From: Balneolaceae bacterium | GTDB lineage: Bacteria; Bacteroidota; Rhodothermia; Balneolales; Balneolaceae | Reading direction: 5' to 3' | Assembly: GCA_017795005.1 (NCBI GenBank) | Contig: CP051242.1 | Coordinates: 1,550,001-1,614,000 of the forward strand | Length of the DNA stretch: 64,000 bases | Part shown: piece after piece, positions 59,589 to 64,000 of the stretch | How the letters are laid out: each line of letters begins with the position of its first letter | Position numbering within the stretch: position 1 is the stretch's first letter | Notes under the pieces: generated by a model | The model's input: only the letters and a program-made list of their open reading frames with translations | The model's database searches: none | Told to the model about the DNA's origin: nothing | Made by a program: the position numbers and the translations under genes

Positions 59589-60668
59589 TTATTGATTACC
59601 GAGTTTATTAACAAGTATGTTCCACGAACAATCTGCAATTGCCTGAGCACCATTTTCATTAGGGTGACCGTCTTCAGGAATTTTTAAATTTGACAGGTTC
59701 CCATCAGCTTTTTCAGCCACACAATTTGAATTGTCATAATAAAAATCGAACGGTATTGATATTGAATCTGATACGAATTCATAAAAATTTCGGTCATAAA
59801 CAGACATTTTATCAATTTCAAAGAAACCGGTTGTAATTACCATTAGCTCACAATTATTAGTTTTACACCAATTGTCCAATCGACTTAACAGACTAACAGT
59901 AAGTTGATTTGAGTAGTTTGAGCTTTCTTCAAAACTCGATAATGATGGGAGTTGTACTTCAGATTTGTCAGGATCAAAATTATGAGTCAGATCTTCGAAA
60001 TAAACATTCTTCCAAAGTATTTTTACAAGGATGTTAAATAAATCGGAATGGGTTTGTAGCCATCTATACCAATGATGATGAGCTATTTTTTTTGAAAATG
60101 ATCTTTGTTCCCATCTCTGTGATCTGATCAGATTGAGTGAATCCTGAGAAATAAACAAGTTCTTTGATAAAGCTCTGTTTATATCATCATAATTCATAAA
60201 ATAGATAATAAACTGCGGACTAATTTCTTCACCAAACTCTTCCAACCAAAGAGGGTAATCTGCAAGTCCGCTTCCTCCGATACCTCCATTTAAAAATAGG
60301 ATGGAGTCAGGATACATTGTATCCGCTTTTCTTTGCAACTTTTGCACAAAAGTATCTTCTTCATCCAGAAGAAGACCAAAAGTAAATGAGTCTCCTAAAG
60401 TAAGCACTTTGACACGCTCATCTTTAATTTTTTGCCCACGTAGTCTTTGTTCATTAAAACGGTAAAAAGCATTACGATCTCCGAATTCCTGAAAAGCTTG
60501 TCCACCTTGTTGATTCATCATAAATCCTTCTTCGTGCATTTCCAGCCAGGTAACCATTCTATTCTGAGGAATTACAATGCGAACAAATAGTTCTGTAATC
60601 AAAATCAGTACAATACAAATACCTGATACTACGCCAGAGATTTTCAAAAAATCAGAGAGGGGTTTCAT
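59589..60668 (-). CDS. Membrane-anchored SGNH hydrolase-like protein
   Basis: I start at 60668, where the ATG overlaps the upstream stop as ATGA; the ATG at 60680 would add four residues. The 359-residue protein has an N-terminal signal-anchor (about 8-33) and an SGNH fold with GDSFTFG (Ser94) and DGHPNENG (Asp333, His335) near the end, the typical catalytic pieces. A likely periplasmic esterase or O-acetyl-transfer/removal enzyme, possibly of an alginate/AlgX-like or GDSL type; the substrate is unknown. Its coupling to HD-hydrolase and NagZ-like genes suggests cell-wall or polysaccharide metabolism. Confidence 0.82.
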   Translation of the reverse strand: MKPLSDFLKISGVVSGICIVLILITELFVRIVIPQNRMVTWLEMHEEGFMMNQQGGQAFQEFGDRNAFYRFNEQRLRGQKIKDERVKVLTLGDSFTFGLLLDEEDTFVQKLQRKADTMYPDSILFLNGGIGGSGLADYPLWLEEFGEEISPQFIIYFMNYDDINRALSKNLFISQDSLNLIRSQRWEQRSFSKKIAHHHWYRWLQTHSDLFNILVKILWKNVYFEDLTHNFDPDKSEVQLPSLSSFEESSNYSNQLTVSLLSRLDNWCKTNNCELMVITTGFFEIDKMSVYDRNFYEFVSDSISIPFDFYYDNSNCVAEKADGNLSNLKIPEDGHPNENGAQAIADCSWNILVNKLGNQ

Positions 60669-61321
60669 TTTCCATCCCACTCTTTCAAAAATTGATGCAC
60701 ATAATTCTGCATAAACTTATGCCTTTCTTCCGCAATCGTTTTTCCTGTCCGGGTATTCATCCGGTCTTTTAAGAGAAATAGTTTCTCATAAAAATGATTA
60801 ATCGTATGTCCATCATCTTTTTTATATGCATCAAAGCTGGTGTGCATGGTAGGAGGGTGGTTTGGATTGTATAACTCTCTGTTTTTAAATCCACCATAAG
60901 AAAACGCTCTGGCTATCCCAATTGCACCTATTGCATCCAGTCGGTCTGCATCCTGAACAACTTTTCCCTCAATGGTGTGCATTGGGGTTCGAACTCCGGC
61001 TCCTTTAAAAGAAATGTCTTTAATAATCTTACATACATGTTCAATCGAAGCTTCATCCACATTTAAAGATTCAAGCCATTCTCTCGCTATCTTTGGACCT
61101 ACAGTTTCATCTCCGTCATTGAACTTATGATCAGCTATATCGTGTAGTAGTGCTGCAAGTTCTACAATAAAAAGATCAGCTTGTTCTTCAGAGCCAATAG
61201 TAAGAGCTACATTTCTGACTCTGTGTATATGCCACCAATCATGACCGCTATCTCCTTCAAGATGTTCTTTAACGAAGGTTTCCGTTTTTAAAAGAATATC
61301 TTTTTTTAAAAGTTCAGACAT
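60665..61321 (-). CDS. HD-domain phosphohydrolase
   Basis: The 218-residue protein has a typical HD fold: GHDWWHIHRV (H27, H31), then ALLHDIADHKF with the H60-D61 metal pair, and the last metal-ligand region in QDADRLDAIGAIGIARAF. This matches the YedJ-like family of small HD hydrolases of nucleotides or phosphoesters. It is soluble and cytoplasmic. It overlaps the NagZ-like gene by 16 bp and the SGNH gene by 4 bp, so all are co-translated. Its actual substrate cannot be told from sequence. Confidence 0.9.
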   Translation of the reverse strand: MSELLKKDILLKTETFVKEHLEGDSGHDWWHIHRVRNVALTIGSEEQADLFIVELAALLHDIADHKFNDGDETVGPKIAREWLESLNVDEASIEHVCKIIKDISFKGAGVRTPMHTIEGKVVQDADRLDAIGAIGIARAFSYGGFKNRELYNPNHPPTMHTSFDAYKKDDGHTINHFYEKLFLLKDRMNTRTGKTIAEERHKFMQNYVHQFLKEWDGK

Positions 61322-62448
61322 GTACAGAGGTCTTCAATTACTTCTTTTTTTAGAACCGCAATTCTATCCAACGAAGCCCGAATAGTTTCTTCACTTACTT
61401 TTCCTTCCGCTACCAGCTTTTGAATAATATCAATAACTTTTTCAGCAATGTTCTCATCATAAACCTGATTGTTTCGGAATACCAATACATCAACTCCGGC
61501 ATTTAAAGATTGTTCAATAGCTGTTTCCATTCCATAAGCCGATTGAATGGCTTCTGACTGCATATCATCAGAAAAAATTACCCCATCAAAGCCCAGTGAA
61601 TCCCGAAGTAAGCCATTTATAGTTTTTGGAGACAGAGTAGCCGGCCAGTCGGGGTCAATATTAGCATTATAAATGTGACCCGCCATTACAGCATTGATAG
61701 TTCGTTCATTGAAAAGTATTTCATATGGCATAAGTTCTTCAGGTTTCCAGCTATTGGTTACATCTGGAATACCAAGATGAAGGTCATTGCCAAAGCTCCC
61801 GTATCCGGGAAAGTGTTTTAAAACAGTCAATATTCCTTCTACATCAAATTCATCGATTACATAACCGGCATGTTCAACAACTTTTTGAGGATCTGAAGAA
61901 AAGCTTCGTTCTAATTGAGAAATAACCGGATTGTTTGAGTTTGTATTTAGGTCGATAACAGGTGCGAAATTTGTATTTACACCAACCACCATAAACTCCT
62001 GAGCAGTTCTGCGAGCATAAAACCGGGTTGAGTCTTCATTATCGAGTTCTCCCAGATATTCAGCAGAAACCATTTTCGGGAATCCCATTCTTTGTTTCAA
62101 TTGAGAAACCTGACCACCTTCCTGATCAATAGCGATGAAGGGTGGGTTTGATGAGTATGCTACTAATGAGCTCGCAAGTTTAAGGAGTTGATCGTCTGTT
62201 TCGATATTTCTTCCGTAAGTCTCCGTTTTACTGTCATAATCATAGAGAATTACACCACCAAGATTTAAATCTTTTATGTGTTTAGTAATCTCACTTTCCG
62301 GATTAATTTCTTCTCCTCGAAATCCAACAATGATAAGTTGACCCAATTCACGATCAGTAAATGCAGTTTCAGTTTGTTTTTCTTTGGGCTGATTTTCAGA
62401 GCATGAAACTAACAGGCTCGAGAATAAAAGGATTAACAGATATTTCAT
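61306..62448 (-). CDS. GH3 beta-N-acetylglucosaminidase-like lipoprotein (NagZ type)
   Basis: The 380-residue protein has a lipoprotein signal (lipobox ending LLVSC, Cys16) and a GH3 barrel: GGVILYDYDS, IAIDQEGGQVSQL, and KHFPGYG (211-217), the NagZ motif normally read KHFPGHG. A D-L-H (222-224) follows where NagZ has D-S-H; it carries the His/Asp dyad. SDDMQSEAI (293-301) supplies the nucleophile Asp. It hydrolyses GlcNAc-linked sugars such as muropeptides, but being lipid-anchored it acts at the envelope, whereas the enterobacterial NagZ is cytoplasmic. The Tyr in KHFPGYG is a small departure from the usual motif. It follows the TlpA-like gene by 17 bp. Confidence 0.87.
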   Translation of the reverse strand: MKYLLILLFSSLLVSCSENQPKEKQTETAFTDRELGQLIIVGFRGEEINPESEITKHIKDLNLGGVILYDYDSKTETYGRNIETDDQLLKLASSLVAYSSNPPFIAIDQEGGQVSQLKQRMGFPKMVSAEYLGELDNEDSTRFYARRTAQEFMVVGVNTNFAPVIDLNTNSNNPVISQLERSFSSDPQKVVEHAGYVIDEFDVEGILTVLKHFPGYGSFGNDLHLGIPDVTNSWKPEELMPYEILFNERTINAVMAGHIYNANIDPDWPATLSPKTINGLLRDSLGFDGVIFSDDMQSEAIQSAYGMETAIEQSLNAGVDVLVFRNNQVYDENIAEKVIDIIQKLVAEGKVSEETIRASLDRIAVLKKEVIEDLCTCLNF

Positions 62449-62465
62449 TTGATGAATCTAGTCTT

Positions 62466-63914
62466 TCAGTTGTATTGAACAAGTAAACTATCCAGAACTT
62501 CAGTAAAGTTAAAGGAAGGTCGAATATCGTTATATCTGACTATTTTCCCTTCCGGATCAACAAGAATATAAAAAGGAATTCCGCCACCTTTATAGGCTTT
62601 AAAAGTTTCCTGATCCATTCCGTCCCCTCCGTAAAGTTGTGGCCATGGATTCTCAAATCGGGTGATATCCTGAATCCAAACAAGGCTATCTACTTCAGTT
62701 GAGATGCCAAGGATTTCAAGGTCATCTCTGGAATATTTTGAGTAAATATCACGCATGTGAGGAAACTCAACAAGGCATGGTTGACACCAACCAGCCCAGA
62801 AATCTAGTAATACAAATTTGCCAGAATACTCTTCCAGAGTATGGATGTTTCCGTTACGATCGGTTATCTCAAACGGGATTGCAGGTTGACCAGGAGAAAC
62901 GGATTTAATTTCATTATAGAAATAAGTTAAGAATTCAGTGTATTCAGAATAATCAGCATATTCTTCAAGATAGTTGAAGTACGTTGGTTCAGAAATTGAG
63001 ATAGGTTGTTCTCCAATTCGTTCAGCTACAATGAAAAGTTCGGCATAAGCTTTAGCATCACGTTCTTCAATTTCATAAATAACACGCATTCTTTTCTCAT
63101 TTAATTCGGTATAAGCCACCTGCTTGATATCATACTCAGCCAGTGAAGTCTGATACTCATACATTACACTATCATAAATACCAAAAGTACGGGAGTAATA
63201 ATGACTAAAATCTCTTATTCCTGCTCTTTGTGCTTCAAGTACTTCAAGAGTAAAGAAATCTTTCATTTTGGCTTCATTAACCACATCTCTTCGGGCTCTA
63301 TCCGTATTATAACCAGATATATGTCTTCCTGAATATTCCACTGCGCGTAACTTTAATACAAGGTCTTCACCAATTACTTTATGATATAGTGCTTTAAGTG
63401 GAGTGCCTTCAAGATTGTTTTTAGCACTTTCAAGTTTTCTGGCAGAATAAGCTAGTGCGGTGTTTCTTTGTCCTACTTTAAACTTATCCATCTCAACTGA
63501 AATAATGGTCTCCAGATTTTCTGTTTCTTTTAAATACTTTTGGTAAGCCTGATTAATATTTGTGGAGTAACCATTAATATTGACATCAAAAGGGAAGTTA
63601 GATCTGATAATTTCAAAATTAAGATCCAAACCAGGTTCAGCATAAAATGGGTAAGAAACATCCCCTAAGACCAATTCCAGAATTTGAGGCTCATATATCG
63701 TCAATTCTGAAGAAAATTTTTGATTTGTAACTTGCAAGGGGAATCTTTCTTTAGGGGAATATTTATAATGAAGAGGGGGAATTTCAATATAAAATTCAGT
63801 TTCTCCCAGGTAGTCTAAACTGCCGGATATCGTAATTCTTTCAGGATTTTTACAACTCAAAAAAGAAAGAAAGGTTAAACTTAAAATTGTTAGCAATGGT
63901 AATTTAGCGTTCAT
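62466..63914 (-). CDS. TlpA-like thiol-disulfide/peroxiredoxin-like lipoprotein
   Basis: I start at the ATG at 63914, since the lipobox (LSFLSC, Cys21) then sits properly; an ATG at 63926 and an earlier one at 63950 would add residues in front of it. The 482-residue protein has a large N-terminal part with two beta-rich and helical regions and a C-terminal thioredoxin fold with the active-site WCQPC (Cys377, Cys380), GISTEVDSLVWIQDI and GGGIPFYILVDPEGKI with the cis-Pro. It is likely a periplasmic reductant for disulfides, or a peroxide-linked protein. First gene of the operon that includes oxyR, which supports an oxidative-stress role. Confidence 0.85.
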   Translation of the reverse strand: MNAKLPLLTILSLTFLSFLSCKNPERITISGSLDYLGETEFYIEIPPLHYKYSPKERFPLQVTNQKFSSELTIYEPQILELVLGDVSYPFYAEPGLDLNFEIIRSNFPFDVNINGYSTNINQAYQKYLKETENLETIISVEMDKFKVGQRNTALAYSARKLESAKNNLEGTPLKALYHKVIGEDLVLKLRAVEYSGRHISGYNTDRARRDVVNEAKMKDFFTLEVLEAQRAGIRDFSHYYSRTFGIYDSVMYEYQTSLAEYDIKQVAYTELNEKRMRVIYEIEERDAKAYAELFIVAERIGEQPISISEPTYFNYLEEYADYSEYTEFLTYFYNEIKSVSPGQPAIPFEITDRNGNIHTLEEYSGKFVLLDFWAGWCQPCLVEFPHMRDIYSKYSRDDLEILGISTEVDSLVWIQDITRFENPWPQLYGGDGMDQETFKAYKGGGIPFYILVDPEGKIVRYNDIRPSFNFTEVLDSLLVQYN

Positions 63915-64000
63915 AAAACTTTGCATTATGGGGGATTGAACGTATGTCAAATATTAAAATAAATTTATGTTTGTTATACAGGGTCTGAAATCATCTCTTA

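Overview
The window reads like a chromosome segment of a moderately AT-rich, Gram-negative, marine-type member of the Bacteroidota/Balneolota/Rhodothermota group. This rests on four secreted or surface proteins built from FG-GAP, GLUG, Ig-like and BspA (DUF285) repeats. Three of them end in a type IX-secretion-style sorting tail (NYPNPFNPST ... GxYxYRL ... LIK). Other support is a PID-CTERM protein, PadR/FtsX-type permease genes and sensor kinases with periplasmic propellers. A Balneola/Gracilimonas-like host is my best guess, made from the style of the proteins and not from a marker gene. I saw no rRNA, tRNA, CRISPR, transposase or phage gene.

Left part (1-30.7 kb, all + strand): the end of a secreted repeat protein; a small PID-CTERM protein fused to a zinc-ribbon-like head; then two paralogous propeller-type histidine kinases on either side of a NarL-type response regulator; then a receiver-only protein whose stop codon overlaps the start of a giant 6,593-residue surface protein. 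The giant gene carries a 1,715-bp internal duplication with only two differences, a second 233-bp exact duplication, and patches of unusually GC-rich codon use. It ends at a strong rho-independent terminator (30720-30749). Kinases, regulator, receiver and giant protein look like one signalling-and-surface-protein locus.

Middle part (30.8-46.6 kb): a desaturase closely resembling eukaryotic dihydroceramide delta-4 desaturase; a PadR repressor with a perfect 22-bp palindrome in front of it and an FtsX/MacB-type permease behind it; a GH20 hexosaminidase; a CaCA cation exchanger; an NhaA antiporter with two leader hairpins; an Asp-box propeller lipoprotein; an HhH-type glycosylase apparently lacking the usual catalytic aspartate; and a translationally coupled pair of secreted proteins, one an 1,176-residue protein made of about 65-residue repeats that I do not recognise.

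Right part (46.7-64 kb): an RND pump with its adaptor; an ATP-dependent DNA ligase with its partner exonuclease of the ligase-associated repair set; a solitary SIR2-like protein (possible NADase/defence gene) enclosed by palindromic intergenic repeats; an SGNH lipoprotein; a sulfide:quinone-reductase-like flavoprotein; and a compact minus-strand operon (TlpA-like lipoprotein, NagZ-like GH3, HD hydrolase, SGNH protein, OxyR, membrane protein). A family of inverted repeats fills several intergenic gaps, often abutting stop and start codons.

Most notable candidates: the kinase/receiver/giant-protein locus with its very recent internal duplication, the DES1-like desaturase, the repeat-enclosed SIR2 gene, and the unrecognised 1,176-residue repeat protein.
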